A DNA stretch of 64,000 nt from Micropruina sp. (GTDB taxonomy: Bacteria; Actinomycetota; Actinomycetes; Propionibacteriales; Propionibacteriaceae), in the NCBI GenBank assembly GCA_016711105.1, contig JADJTO010000002.1:1-64000 (forward strand), read 5' to 3'. The notes under the pieces were generated by a model that searched no databases, was not told the DNA's origin, and worked only from the letters and a program-made list of their open reading frames with translations. The translations under genes were made by a program, and so were the position numbers. Below are positions 55,303 to 64,000 of the stretch, piece by piece (the stretch's first letter is position 1; every line of letters begins with the position of its first letter).

Positions 55303-55527
55303 ACCCCGGGCAGGGAGATCAGCTGGCCACCAACAGGGACATCACGTGACCACCCACAAGGACATCACGTGACCGCCCACAGGGAAGTCCCACTGGCCAT
55401 TGACACCGGGGCGCGCTGGGGACGGGGCGGCGGGCTGAGGGCTGGCGGCATCCACAGGCGGGGGTTTGGGGTGTTGGGGGGTTGTGGACGGGCTGGCTTC
55501 GGGGGGCTGGGCGAGGTGGAATGTGGC

Positions 55528-56454
55528 ATGGACGAGGAAGCGATCACTACTTACCGGGCCCTGATAGACCAGGGCCTCACTCACCGGGAAGTCCGCCAAC
55601 TGGTGCGGCGCGGGGAGGCCCAACGCATCCGCCACGGTGGTTACCTGCTTGGCCCTGCGGCGATCCCCGCCACCCCGGATCAGGTTCATCGCCGCCTTGC
55701 GCTGGCAACCTGGTCCGAACTGGCCGAGGGCGCCGTGCTCAGCCACTACTCGGCTGCGGTTCTGCATGGCTTGCCGCTGCTCGGCGAGGGGCTCGACCGC
55801 GCGTGGGTCACGCGGGCCAGTGGTGGGCACGGGCGCCGCGACTCGGTCCTGCACCTGCGTCGGTGCCCGCTCGGGCCCGACGAGGTGACTCAGGCGCAGG
55901 GAGTCCAGGTGACCACCCCGAGTCGGACGGTGATCGACCTCGCCCGGACGGCGTCGTTCGAGCAAGCGGTGGTGGTCGCGGACGCCGCACTTCGGATTGG
56001 CGTGACCTACCAAGATCTGGCCGACGGCCTTGAGCGAGCCAAGGGTCTCCCGGGCGTCGGGCAGGCACGCCGAGTTCTCGCCTTCGCGGACGGTCGCGCC
56101 GAATCTCCCTGGGAGTCGATCAGCCGCGTCCGGATGGCGCAGGTCGGGTTACCGGCCCCACAGCTTCAGTGCGTGATCCGAACCGCCGGCGGCGAGTTTG
56201 TCGCCCGGGGAGATTTCGGCTGGACGGCAGAGCGAACGATCGGTGAGTTCGACGGCAAAGTGAAGTACGCGGACCTGCTCAAACCTGGCCAGACCGCAGC
56301 CGACGTGGTGATACGCGAGAAGCGTCGCGAAGGCCAGATCCGTGCCCAAGGGTGGTGGCCGGTCAGGTGGGGAGCTGCCGAGCTGGCCAACCCGCAGCGG
56401 TTCGAGCGCCTGATCCGCAACGCCTTCGCGGCCTCTCTTGGCCGCGCCGCCTGA
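55528..56454 (+). CDS. AbiEi-domain protein with an EFDGK nuclease-like end
   Basis: 308 residues from the ATG at 55528 (MDEEAITTYRALIDQGLTHR); an open frame runs upstream into the IS end and is not coding. The N-terminal AbiEi-type winged helix is LTHREVRQLVRRGEAQRIRH GGYLL. A middle part (VLSHYSAAVLHGLPLLGEGL; TPSRTVIDLARTASFEQAVV) is typical of actinobacterial AbiEi-family antitoxin-like proteins. The C-terminus has SPWESISRVRMAQVGLPAPQ, a GDFGW Asp and GEFDGKVKYAD, a D...ExDGK pattern like DUF559/Vsr-type nucleases. No partner toxin gene (AbiEii) is next to it. The function is unknown. Confidence 0.78.
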   Translation: MDEEAITTYRALIDQGLTHREVRQLVRRGEAQRIRHGGYLLGPAAIPATPDQVHRRLALATWSELAEGAVLSHYSAAVLHGLPLLGEGLDRAWVTRASGGHGRRDSVLHLRRCPLGPDEVTQAQGVQVTTPSRTVIDLARTASFEQAVVVADAALRIGVTYQDLADGLERAKGLPGVGQARRVLAFADGRAESPWESISRVRMAQVGLPAPQLQCVIRTAGGEFVARGDFGWTAERTIGEFDGKVKYADLLKPGQTAADVVIREKRREGQIRAQGWWPVRWGAAELANPQRFERLIRNAFAASLGRAA

Positions 56455-56467
56455 CCCCGACGCACTA

Positions 56468-56509
56468 ACGACGCTGCCTCCCCGATTCATCTCGGGGAGG
56501 CAGCGTCGT
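56468..56509. terminator. Bidirectional hairpin terminator between AbiEi-type gene and fbaA
   Basis: An 18-bp inverted repeat (ACGACGCTGCCTCCCCGA, loop, complement) lies between the convergent genes, 14 bases after the plus-strand stop. Confidence 0.85.
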
Positions 56510-56531
56510 CAGTGAGTAGCGCGGTCGAAAC

Positions 56532-57554
<1,023 letters not shown>

Positions 57555-57672
57555 TGAACGCTCTCCTCAACAAGGGCTTTCTTCGGTGCCGTGTGCACCG
57601 AGTGGTGTCACCTTGCATCCTTGCAAATGCTGGCGGTCCCGTCGACCTGCCGGACCAAAATGGTGAGTCTGG

Positions 57673-58194
57673 CTAGGCGTCCAAGTCTGAAAGGTCGATC
57701 CAGGCCCTGCCACCGGACAGGGTACGGACGGCGCTGTCGATGGTCGCAGGCAGGGCGTCCAGGTAATCCAGGGCGACACTGTGACTGGCCCCTTCGCGCG
57801 AGTCGACGACCAGGCTGGCCGAGCGCCCGAGTCGTCCCGGTTTGGCCCGTAAGGCCCCGACCGAGGGCCAAGGAATCCAGTTCCCGGTGATCCAGACTCC
57901 CTCACGGGTCACGGCCACGGCGGGCCCTTGCCCCAGTTTGCGCACCTCGGCCCGGGCCAGCAGCCAGGCAGTCAGGCTGATCAGGGCCCAGATCACGCCG
58001 GGGCCTACCGAGAACCAGATCACCCAGGGACGGAAGTCGCCCAACTGCTCGGCGAAAAAGTAGTAGATCGCCACCCCGATGCCCAACGAGATCAGCAGCG
58101 AGATCACCCGCTGGATCAGGGCGCCGCGACGCCGGGCAACCTTCGCCAGGGCGTTGCCGGGCGCGTGATTGATCACGAACTCGCCGCCGGTCAT
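57673..58194 (-). CDS. Two-helix membrane protein of unknown function
   Basis: 173 residues. Two membrane helices (LIQRVISLLISLGIGVAIYYFF and VIWFSVGPGVIWALISLTAWL) are followed by a soluble part of about 100 residues with VAVTREGVWITGNWIPWPSV and ASLVVDSREGASHSVALDYL, a PH-like (YcxB/bPH2-type) beta pattern. Its stop is about 120 bases after the fbaA start. It follows the RNA methyltransferase gene with four bases between. No function can be assigned. Confidence 0.75.
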   Translation of the reverse strand: MTGGEFVINHAPGNALAKVARRRGALIQRVISLLISLGIGVAIYYFFAEQLGDFRPWVIWFSVGPGVIWALISLTAWLLARAEVRKLGQGPAVAVTREGVWITGNWIPWPSVGALRAKPGRLGRSASLVVDSREGASHSVALDYLDALPATIDSAVRTLSGGRAWIDLSDLDA

Positions 58195-58198
58195 GGCC

Positions 58199-58843
58199 TC
58201 ATCCTAGGTTCTCCGGCGCCCAGCGCAGGGCCCAGTGGTACATCGCGATCGCCGCCGCGGCCCCCGCGTTGATTGAGCGGGTGGAGCCGTACTGGCTGAT
58301 CGCGACCAACCCGGAACACCCCGCCACCACGTCGTCGGTGAGACCCGGACCCTCCGATCCGAAGACCAGGCAGCACCGTTGCGGGAGTTCGAAACCCTCT
58401 AACGGAACCGACCCGGGCAGGTTGTCCACCCCGATCGGGGTCACCCCCTGGGCGGCCAGGTGGGCGAAGAACTCGTCCGGCTCGGCGTGATGGATCACCC
58501 TCAGGTAGCGGTCGGTGACCATGGCACCACGACGGTTCCAGCGCCGGCGGCCCAGGATGTGCACGGCGTCGACGTTGAACGCATTCGCCGTACGCACCAT
58601 GGAGCCGATGTTGAAATCGTGCTCCCAGTTCTGGATCGCCACCTGCAGCGGGTGCCGATGAACATCCAGATCGGCGACGATCTCCTCCAGCTTCCAGTAG
58701 CGGTAGCGATCGACGACATTGCGCCGATCCCCCGCCGCCAGCAGCTCCGGATCGAGGCGCGGGTCGTCCGGCCAAGGATCGGGATGCGGGCCGACCCCGG
58801 GGCTGCTCACAGCAACCAGTTGATCTTCACTGAGCGGGTCCAC
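58199..58843 (-). CDS. SpoU/TrmH-family RNA 2'-O-methyltransferase
   Basis: 214 residues. SPOUT motifs: VAIQNWEHDFNIGSMVRTAN (motif 1, N and R), CCLVFGSEGPGLTDDVVAGC (motif 2), and ISQYGSTRSINAGAAAAIAM (motif 3, the SxNxxxAAA loop of the knot). An N-terminal helical part of about 60 residues precedes. It transfers methyl from SAM to a ribose in tRNA or rRNA; which one cannot be read from sequence. It is divergent from the DedA gene. Confidence 0.9.
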   Translation of the reverse strand: MDPLSEDQLVAVSSPGVGPHPDPWPDDPRLDPELLAAGDRRNVVDRYRYWKLEEIVADLDVHRHPLQVAIQNWEHDFNIGSMVRTANAFNVDAVHILGRRRWNRRGAMVTDRYLRVIHHAEPDEFFAHLAAQGVTPIGVDNLPGSVPLEGFELPQRCCLVFGSEGPGLTDDVVAGCSGLVAISQYGSTRSINAGAAAAIAMYHWALRWAPENLG

Positions 58844-58869
58844 AGCGCCCCACGGTAGCCTTATTCATT

Positions 58870-59568
58870 GTGAACCTGCTGCCACTGCTCGTCCCGATGC
58901 TGCTGCCCGACTGGCTCGATCCCGCCTATCTAATCCAAGCGATGGGAAACTGGGCCCTTTGGGGGGTCGCCTTGATCCTGGTCATCGAGTGCTGCATCTT
59001 CCCGCTCCTGCCCGGCGATTCGCTGCTGTTCACGGTCGGCATGTTCGTCGCCATGACACCCCCCTCGATCACCTTCGCCGGCCTGGACAAGCCGATGGTG
59101 CTGGCGGTCGCCTGCCTGATCCTCACCGTGGCAGCCGTGCTGGGCAATGTGATCGGTTACTGGGTCGGCGCGGCGATCGGCCCGGCCCTGTTCAAGCCAC
59201 GAACGGGCTTCTGGGGCAAGGTCTTCGACCCCGTCCGGGTGGAACAGACGCACGCGCTGCTGGAGAAGTACGGCCCCCGCGCGCTCGTCCTGGCCCGCTT
59301 CGTTCCGTTCGCACGCACCTTCATCACGCTGATCGCCGGCATCGGGGGGATGACGTTTCGCACGTTCATCACCTGGACCGGCATCGGTGCCGTGGTCTGG
59401 GCGGTCGGCCTCACCGTGCTCGGCTACTTCCTGGGCACCATCCCGGTGATCAACAACAACCTGGAGCTCGTGCTGATCCTGATCGTTCTGATCTCGATTC
59501 TGCCGATGGTCTTCGAGTACCTCAACGAGCGCCGCAAGCTGAAGGCTGCGGCGGCCGTCAAGGCCTGA
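58870..59568 (+). CDS. DedA-family membrane protein
   Basis: 232 residues from a GTG start (MNLLPLLVPMLLPDWLDPAY). Family signatures: GVALILVIECCIFPLLPGDS LLFTVGMF, the re-entrant-like VLGNVIGYWVGAAIGPALF, and LARFVPFARTFITLIAGIGG MTFRTF with the conserved F-x-P-x-x-R and G-x-x-x-M. Five to six membrane helices. DedA proteins are linked to lipid-carrier flipping and envelope balance. A hairpin terminator follows directly. Confidence 0.92.
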   Translation: MNLLPLLVPMLLPDWLDPAYLIQAMGNWALWGVALILVIECCIFPLLPGDSLLFTVGMFVAMTPPSITFAGLDKPMVLAVACLILTVAAVLGNVIGYWVGAAIGPALFKPRTGFWGKVFDPVRVEQTHALLEKYGPRALVLARFVPFARTFITLIAGIGGMTFRTFITWTGIGAVVWAVGLTVLGYFLGTIPVINNNLELVLILIVLISILPMVFEYLNERRKLKAAAAVKA

Positions 59569-59581
59569 CCGACACAGCAAA

Positions 59582-59614
59582 ATCGGGCCTCCGGGATGAT
59601 CCCGGAGGCCCGAT
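59582..59614. terminator. Bidirectional hairpin terminator between DedA and LemA genes
   Basis: ATCGGGCCTCCGGGAT followed by its complement forms a strong stem between the convergent genes. Confidence 0.85.
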
Positions 59615-59634
59615 AGCTGTTCAGTTGCTGCCGT

Positions 59635-60444
59635 TCAGCTGCGCGGCGGCTGGCCGTACTGCTGCGGAGGCTGGCCGTACTGCGGCGGCTGGTAGCCCTG
59701 CTGCGGCGGGGGGGTACCGAAGCTGCCGGGCGCGGGAGCGTTGAGCGGCTCACCCTGGTAGGCCTGCGGATTGGGCAGCTGATCGGTTGAGCGGGGTGCC
59801 GCCTCCAACTGCTCATTGGACGGCTCCGAGCGCGGCTCTTCACCCTCCCCGCGATAGCTGATCTCGCCGAAGTTCACGTCCGGAGCGCGACGCACCGAGG
59901 CTTCGTTCACCTCGAAGTAGGACGCCTTCTCGAACTTGAACATGCCGGCCAGCACGTTCGAGGGGAACGAGTCGATCTTGGTGTTGTAGTTGCGGACGTT
60001 GGCATTGTAGAACCGGCGCCCGGCGGCGATCCGATCCTCGGTGTCGGTCAACTCGCGCTGCAGCTCCAGGAAGTTCTGGTTGCTCTGCAGTTGCGGGTAG
60101 GCCTCGACGCTGACGATCAGGTTGCGCACCGCCGCCGACAACTGCTCCTCGGCCTGGGCCCGCTGCTGAGCGGTACCGCCTCCGTGGGCCAGCGCCGCCG
60201 CCTGGTTGCGCATCCGGGTGACGCCTTCCAGGGTGTTCCGCTCATGCGCGGCATAGGCCCGCACGGTCTCGACCAGACGCGGGATCAGGTCGTAGCGGCG
60301 GTTCAACTCGACGTCGATCTGCCGCCAGGACTCTTGGATCACGTTCCGGTCGCGGGCGAACGCGTTGTACAGCGACACCCCGTACAGGCCAGCTCCGACC
60401 ACCAAAACCAGAATGATGATCACAAAGATGATGAAAAACTCCAT
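59635..60444 (-). CDS. LemA-family protein with a YGQP tail
   Basis: 269 residues. An N-terminal membrane helix (FFIIFVIIILVLVVGAGLYG) is followed by the conserved LemA domain: YNAFARDRNVIQESWRQIDV ELNRRYDLIPRLVETVRAYA, EQLSAAVRNLIVSVEAYPQL, NQNFLELQRELTDTEDRIAA GRRFYN, NTKIDSFPSNVLAGMFKFEK. The last 60 residues are disordered and end in QPPQYGQPPQQYGQPPRS, echoing the DUF4870-type protein of this window. LemA proteins are helical, membrane-anchored and of unclear function. Confidence 0.93.
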   Translation of the reverse strand: MEFFIIFVIIILVLVVGAGLYGVSLYNAFARDRNVIQESWRQIDVELNRRYDLIPRLVETVRAYAAHERNTLEGVTRMRNQAAALAHGGGTAQQRAQAEEQLSAAVRNLIVSVEAYPQLQSNQNFLELQRELTDTEDRIAAGRRFYNANVRNYNTKIDSFPSNVLAGMFKFEKASYFEVNEASVRRAPDVNFGEISYRGEGEEPRSEPSNEQLEAAPRSTDQLPNPQAYQGEPLNAPAPGSFGTPPPQQGYQPPQYGQPPQQYGQPPRS

Positions 60445-60504
60445 GTGGACTCCTCCGTCCGAGATTGCTTTGCCAGCCTACTGGCCGAACGGCGTCTGAC
60501 CAGG

Positions 60505-61047
60505 TCAGCCCAGGTCGAGATCGGTCAGCCCGATCGCATAGCGGTAGGGAACCCCCGCCTGCTCGATCCGCTCGGCGGCGCCGGTGTCCCGGTCAACGAT
60601 CACGGCAACCCCGACCACGACTCCCCCGGCAGCGATCACCGCGTCGATCGCCTCCATCGGGGATCCGCCGGTGGTGCTGGTGTCCTCGACCACCAGGACG
60701 CGGCGTCCGGAGACCTCGGCCCCCTCGATTCGGCGCTGCATTCCGTGGGCCTTGGCCTGCTTGCGGATGACGACCGCATCCACCCGTTCCCCGGCGGCCG
60801 CGGCCGCATGCAACATCGCGGTGGCTACCGGGTCGGCCCCCATGGTCATGCCGCCCACCACGTCGTACTCCCAATCGGCGACCAGATCGCGCATCACCCG
60901 TCCGACCACCGGGGATGCGGCGCCGTCCAGGGTGACCCGGCGCATGTCGACGTAATAGTCGGCCTCGGCGCCGGAGGTCAACGTCACCCGTCCGTGCACG
61001 ACGGCAAGGGTCTTGACGAACTGGATCAGGTCTTCGCGGTCAGCCAT
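60505..61047 (-). CDS. pyrE: Orotate phosphoribosyltransferase
   Basis: 180 residues from the ATG at 61047 (MADREDLIQFVKTLAVVHGR). The PRPP motif is RRVLVVEDTSTTGGSPMEAI. Other family stretches are LTSGAEADYYVDMRRVTLDG and VGGMTMGADPVATAMLHAAA. It makes OMP from orotate and PRPP in pyrimidine synthesis. It follows the sortase gene with about 20 bases between. Confidence 0.95.
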   Translation of the reverse strand: MADREDLIQFVKTLAVVHGRVTLTSGAEADYYVDMRRVTLDGAASPVVGRVMRDLVADWEYDVVGGMTMGADPVATAMLHAAAAAGERVDAVVIRKQAKAHGMQRRIEGAEVSGRRVLVVEDTSTTGGSPMEAIDAVIAAGGVVVGVAVIVDRDTGAAERIEQAGVPYRYAIGLTDLDLG

Positions 61048-61066
61048 GACCGCCACGATATCGGCG

Positions 61067-61753
61067 CTACTTGGTCAGCACGCCCACGAGTTCACCAAAG
61101 GCCACCGAGCGTTCCGGGGAGTGGAAGAAGTTGCGGCAGGTGATCAACGTGATCAGCGCCTTGGTCGGGCGCGCCGCGGGTTCGCCGGGGACGGAGTCGA
61201 GCACCCAGGTGTCGTGCTTGTCCACGGTCAACTGGGACGGCTCGTTGGTCAGCCGGTAGGTAAAGATCGCCTGTTGGGTCTCAACCTCGACGATGGCCCC
61301 AACGTGCAGGTCGAGTAGCGGGACGAAGGGTCCGTCCTTGCCGCGGTGCCCCGCGACGGCGAAGTTGCCCACCCCACCCGGCGGCGCCGAGCCGTCGAAC
61401 CACCCCACCCCACGACTCAGCGCAGCCTCTGACGTGCCCGCCAGCACCGACACCTCGAAAGCCGAGCCGAACTCGGGCACCCGAAGCAGCGCCACGGCTC
61501 GATCCGGCAACGGGCTCGACGCAGTGGTCGCTTCAGGCGTGGGTTCGGCACTCCACTGCTGCTTCAGCACCTGCACCTCGCGCTGGGTGGCCACCGTGTC
61601 CACGACCGGGTCGAGGTATGCCTGCCACAGGTAGAAGCCGAGCAGTGCGGCCCCAGCCAACAGGCTCATCAGCCCCGCGACCAGCACCAGCGACGGACGG
61701 CGGCGCCGGGCACTGGGCACGGCCCGACGGGGCGGGGTCACGGCGTGCTGCAC
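61067..61753 (-). CDS. Class E sortase
   Basis: 228 residues. A basic N-tail and one membrane helix (LVLVAGLMSLLAGAALLGFY) anchor an extracytoplasmic sortase domain. The catalytic residues are in GNFAVAGHRGKDGPFVPLLD (His), TKALITLITCRNFFHSPERS (Cys in TLxTC) and the Arg of SPERSVAFG. Length and the R-rich N-tail suit class E, common in high-GC actinobacteria, where it replaces the housekeeping sortase A. It attaches surface proteins to the wall at LAxTG-type signals; none is encoded nearby. Confidence 0.9.
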   Translation of the reverse strand: MQHAVTPPRRAVPSARRRRPSLVLVAGLMSLLAGAALLGFYLWQAYLDPVVDTVATQREVQVLKQQWSAEPTPEATTASSPLPDRAVALLRVPEFGSAFEVSVLAGTSEAALSRGVGWFDGSAPPGGVGNFAVAGHRGKDGPFVPLLDLHVGAIVEVETQQAIFTYRLTNEPSQLTVDKHDTWVLDSVPGEPAARPTKALITLITCRNFFHSPERSVAFGELVGVLTK

Positions 61754-61792
61754 GAGGGCTCCTGGGTCACGGCACCGGGCGGTGCTGAGGCC

Positions 61793-62610
61793 TCAATGAA
61801 ACCAGGTCTTGCCCGACTGGGGGCCGGGCGAGTCCAGGCGGGACGCGTCCTCCAACGGCTCGGCACCGGCACACCAGCGGTGCAACTCTCGTCCGGTCAG
61901 GCTCCGGAAAGGAAAGGGAGCCCCCGCCTGCAGCCGCTGCAATTCTTCAAGGGGCAGCGGCACCGCGCTGGCCGCCGCGACCAGGTTCCCGTAGCGTCGC
62001 CCCTTGAAGATGGATGGTTCGGCACTCACCACCTGATGCCGGAAGGATGCCGCGATCCCGGCCACACAGCGCCGCCCCCAGGCGAAGGGCGCCTGGTCGG
62101 CCAGGTTCATCACGAGCACTCCCCAGGGCGCAACCGTCGGCGCACCTCGGCGAAGAACTCCCGCGTCGCCAGTTCGCCGGGAACACTGTGCCCAGCGAAG
62201 GCGTCGACGATGACCATGTCGGCGTACTCCTCGGGCATCGCGGCCAGGCCGGTGCGCCCATCGACGTCACGGATCTTGATCCCGCTCTGCCGCGGCAAGG
62301 GGAGCTTGCGCCGCACTTCGGCGATCAGGTCAGCGTCGGGTTCGCAGACGATCTGGGCGGTGTGCGGACGAACCGCAGCGATGAAGCGGGGCAGGGTGAG
62401 GCCGCCGCCGCCGAGGTGGACGATCCGAACCCGCTCCTCGGCCGGACGGCTCAGCACGGTCAGCCGCAGCAGGTCGGCGATCCGCTGCACGTACTCGAAG
62501 TCCAGCCGCAAAGGATCGGCCGGGTCGACCCACGACTGCGAGGTGACGCCGGTGACCACCCGGAAGGCCCCCCGGGTGTACGCGTCGGGGAGCACCCGCT
62601 CGTCGGTCAT
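61793..62610 (-). CDS. Spermidine-synthase-like methyltransferase-fold protein (one frame change)
   Basis: The ATG at 62610 gives MTDERVLPDAYTRGAFRVVT. The Rossmann part reads VRIVHLGGGGLTLPRFIAAV, QIVCEPDADLIAEVRRKLPL, EEYADMVIVDAFAGHSVPGE. One frame change near 62118 continues VLVMNLADQAPFAWGRRCVA and KGRRYGNLVAAASAVPLPLE. Together about 272 residues, the length of spermidine synthase-like proteins common in actinobacteria. It lacks clear polyamine-binding residues, so a SAM-binding role with unknown substrate is safer. Confidence 0.78.
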
Positions 62611-62651
62611 CGCCACAGTGTGCCCGATTCCGGGGCCTAAGCTGGCGTCCA

Positions 62652-63709
62652 TGAGGGCTGGCCGACGTGGGGTCCAGGCTGCGCTGGCCGCAGCCCTGCT
62701 CTTCGGTCTGGCCACCCCACTGGCCAAGCTGTTGCTGGTCGGCCCCGACGGCACTGGCGTCCATCCGGTCGCGTTGGCCGGGCTGCTCTATCTGGGCTCG
62801 GGGGTCGGCCTGTTCGGGTGGCGTCGATTCCGCCGACTGCCCGCCGTCCGGCTGCCCAGAGGGGAGCTGGTCTGGCTGGCTGGGGCGATCGGCTGTGGCG
62901 GGGTGGCGGCGCCGGTGCTGCTGATGATCGGGCTCACCGCACTGTCGGGCTCTGAGGCCTCGCTGCTGCTCAACGCGGAGTCGGTGTTGACCGCCGTGGT
63001 GGCCTGGGTGGTCTTTCGCGAGAACGTCGATCGCCGGGTGGGGTTGGGCATGCTGGCGATCGTCAGCGGGGCCGTCGTGCTCTCCTGGCCAGAGTCCGGT
63101 GCCACGCTCGGGGAGTTGATGCCCTCGCTCCTGGTGGTGGGGGCCTGCCTGCTCTGGGCCGTCGACAACAACCTGACCCGGAGGGTTTCGGCCTCCGATG
63201 CCACCTGGCTGGCCATGGTCAAAGGGCTGGTCGCCGGCGTGGTCAATCTGGGCATCGCGGCGATCCAGGGCGCCGCCCTCCCCGCAGCGCCGCAGGTGGC
63301 GGCCGCGCTGCTGATCGGCTTCCTCGGCTACGGGGTGAGCCTGTCGCTCTTCGTGGTCGGCTTGCGACTGCTCGGCACAGCCCGCACGGGCGCCTACTTC
63401 TCGATCGCACCGTTCGCGGGGGCAGCGGTGGCCATTCCGCTCTTGGGCGACCCGCTCAGCTGGCGCCTGGTGCTGGCCGGGGCGTTGATGGGGTTGGGCG
63501 TGTGGCTGCACCTGACCGAACGGCACGATCACACCCACCGGCACACCGTCCTGGTGCATCAGCATCCGCACGATCACGCCGACGGGCATCACATTCACGA
63601 TCACGACCCCGGAACAGCACCGGGCCCGCACACCCATCGTCATCGGCACGACCCGATGACCCACGACCACCCGCACACCCCTGACCTGCACCACCGGCAC
63701 CCGCACTGA
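62652..63709 (+). CDS. EamA/DMT-family transporter with histidine-rich C-terminal tail
   Basis: 352 residues from the ATG at 62652 (MRAGRRGVQAALAAALLFGL). Ten membrane helices in two EamA repeats (ATPLAKLLLVGPDG; LSGSEASLLLNAESVLTAVV; LLVVGACLLWAVDNNLTRRV; GYGVSLSLFVVGLRLLGTAR; FAGAAVAIPLLGDPLSWRLV). The last 60 residues have over twenty histidines with Asp and Pro (ERHDHTHRHTVLVHQHPHDH and onward), a metal-binding tail. Such a tail suggests a link to nickel, cobalt or zinc handling; the substrate is not known. Confidence 0.88.
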
Positions 63710-63839
63710 GCGCTGGACGCGAGCTTGCCGCGCGGGTCGGGCTCGCCCCAGGATGGAAGGCCAAGGTGGCCGAAACCCCGAGGCCGCCCAAGGCCTGGCA
63801 GGCAGCTACTGAGTCTCAGCTCGCTGAGTGCCTCGCCGT

Positions 63840-64000
63840 TCAGTCGAGGATGGTCAGACCGGTGGCCTCCGGGCCGACGTCGAAGCGGGCCACGCCGCCG
63901 TCGATCAGCTGACCGGCCAGGATCCGGCGGGCCAGGGTGTCCTCGATCGTGGTCTGGACCAACCGCTTCAAGGGTCGGGCCCCGTAGACCGGATCGAACC
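63840..64000 (-). CDS. clpB: ClpB disaggregase, C-terminal end (partial)
   Basis: Read from the right edge on the minus strand: FDPVYGARPLKRLVQTTIED TLARRILAG, QLIDGGVARFDVGPEATGLT, ending ILD and a stop at 63840-63842. YGARPLKR is the ClpB D2 small-domain signature with the sensor-2 Arg. Only about 53 residues are in the window. ClpB is a hexameric ATPase that works with DnaK to dissolve protein aggregates. Confidence 0.9.
   Translation of the reverse strand, partial: FDPVYGARPLKRLVQTTIEDTLARRILAGQLIDGGVARFDVGPEATGLTILD

Larger units (their letters stand above)
52792..55405 (+). mobile_element. IS21-family insertion sequence
   Basis: About 2.6 kb holding istA and istB. The ends contain several inverted repeats: a perfect 21-bp pair at 52844-52864 and 55309-55329, and a GGCGGTCACGTG / CACGTGACCGCC pair further out. 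The outermost bases match as TGT...GGCCAGT at the left (52792) and its complement ending ACA at the right (55405). Multiple terminal repeats and TG...CA ends are typical of IS21. I see no clear target duplication. Confidence 0.85.

Overview
The window is high-GC DNA from an actinobacterium. The gene set (tRNA-Glu/Asp/Phe cluster, PurF-PurM-DUF3073, separate PurL/PurQ/PurS, DUF3151, class E sortase) fits Propionibacteriales, possibly Propionibacteriaceae; this taxonomic call is inference from gene content only. Many genes show one-base frame changes at homopolymers, where shifting frame immediately restores a recognisable protein. There is also a patch of poly-A/poly-G nonsense at about 46.79-47.01 kb. 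The sequence therefore looks like a draft of uneven accuracy, and most 'pseudogenes' here are more likely base-call or assembly errors than decayed genes.

Region 1 (1-25.8 kb) reads as one integrated element. Its right end is a tyrosine recombinase, an XRE regulator and an excisionase-like HTH protein, followed by a displaced 3' part of a tRNA-Glu gene (25797-25837) just before intact tRNA-Asp and tRNA-Phe. The simplest reading is integration into the tRNA-Glu of a Glu-Asp-Phe cluster; the left end lies outside the window. Cargo from left to right: a cut-off membrane-anchored deoxyribosyltransferase/TIR-like protein with a small membrane partner; a complete-looking Tad/Flp pilus-type secretion operon on the minus strand (SAF/CpaB-like, CpaE-like, TadA, TadB, TadC, pilin, two TadE, one TadG-like, and a LysM-transmembrane-BTAD protein); an AEP primase-like replication protein; three unknown genes; an ArdC-type antirestriction protein; a pRiA4b ORF-3 family gene; and a large STAND NTPase with a TPR array of nearly identical 105-bp repeats.

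Region 2 (25.9-42.96 kb) is chromosomal core: tRNAs, an MFS exporter divergent from a LacI regulator, and the purine cluster DUF3073-purM-purF-DUF4870-purL on the minus strand, a BadF-type kinase on the plus strand, then purQ-purC/purS-purB-purD, a methyltransferase, a CGNR regulator and an EamA transporter.

Region 3 (43-48.8 kb) holds an IS630-like remnant and a badly resolved beta-galactoside use locus: a truncated LacI, a GH42 beta-galactosidase, a lipoprotein binding protein and two ABC permeases.

Region 4 (48.8-64 kb) is core again: purA, DUF3151, an amylosucrase, a complete IS21-family element with clear inverted ends, an AbiEi-domain protein, class II aldolase fbaA, an RNA methyltransferase, DedA, LemA, pyrE, sortase, a spermidine-synthase-like methyltransferase, an EamA transporter with a histidine-rich tail, and the C-terminal end of ClpB running off the edge.
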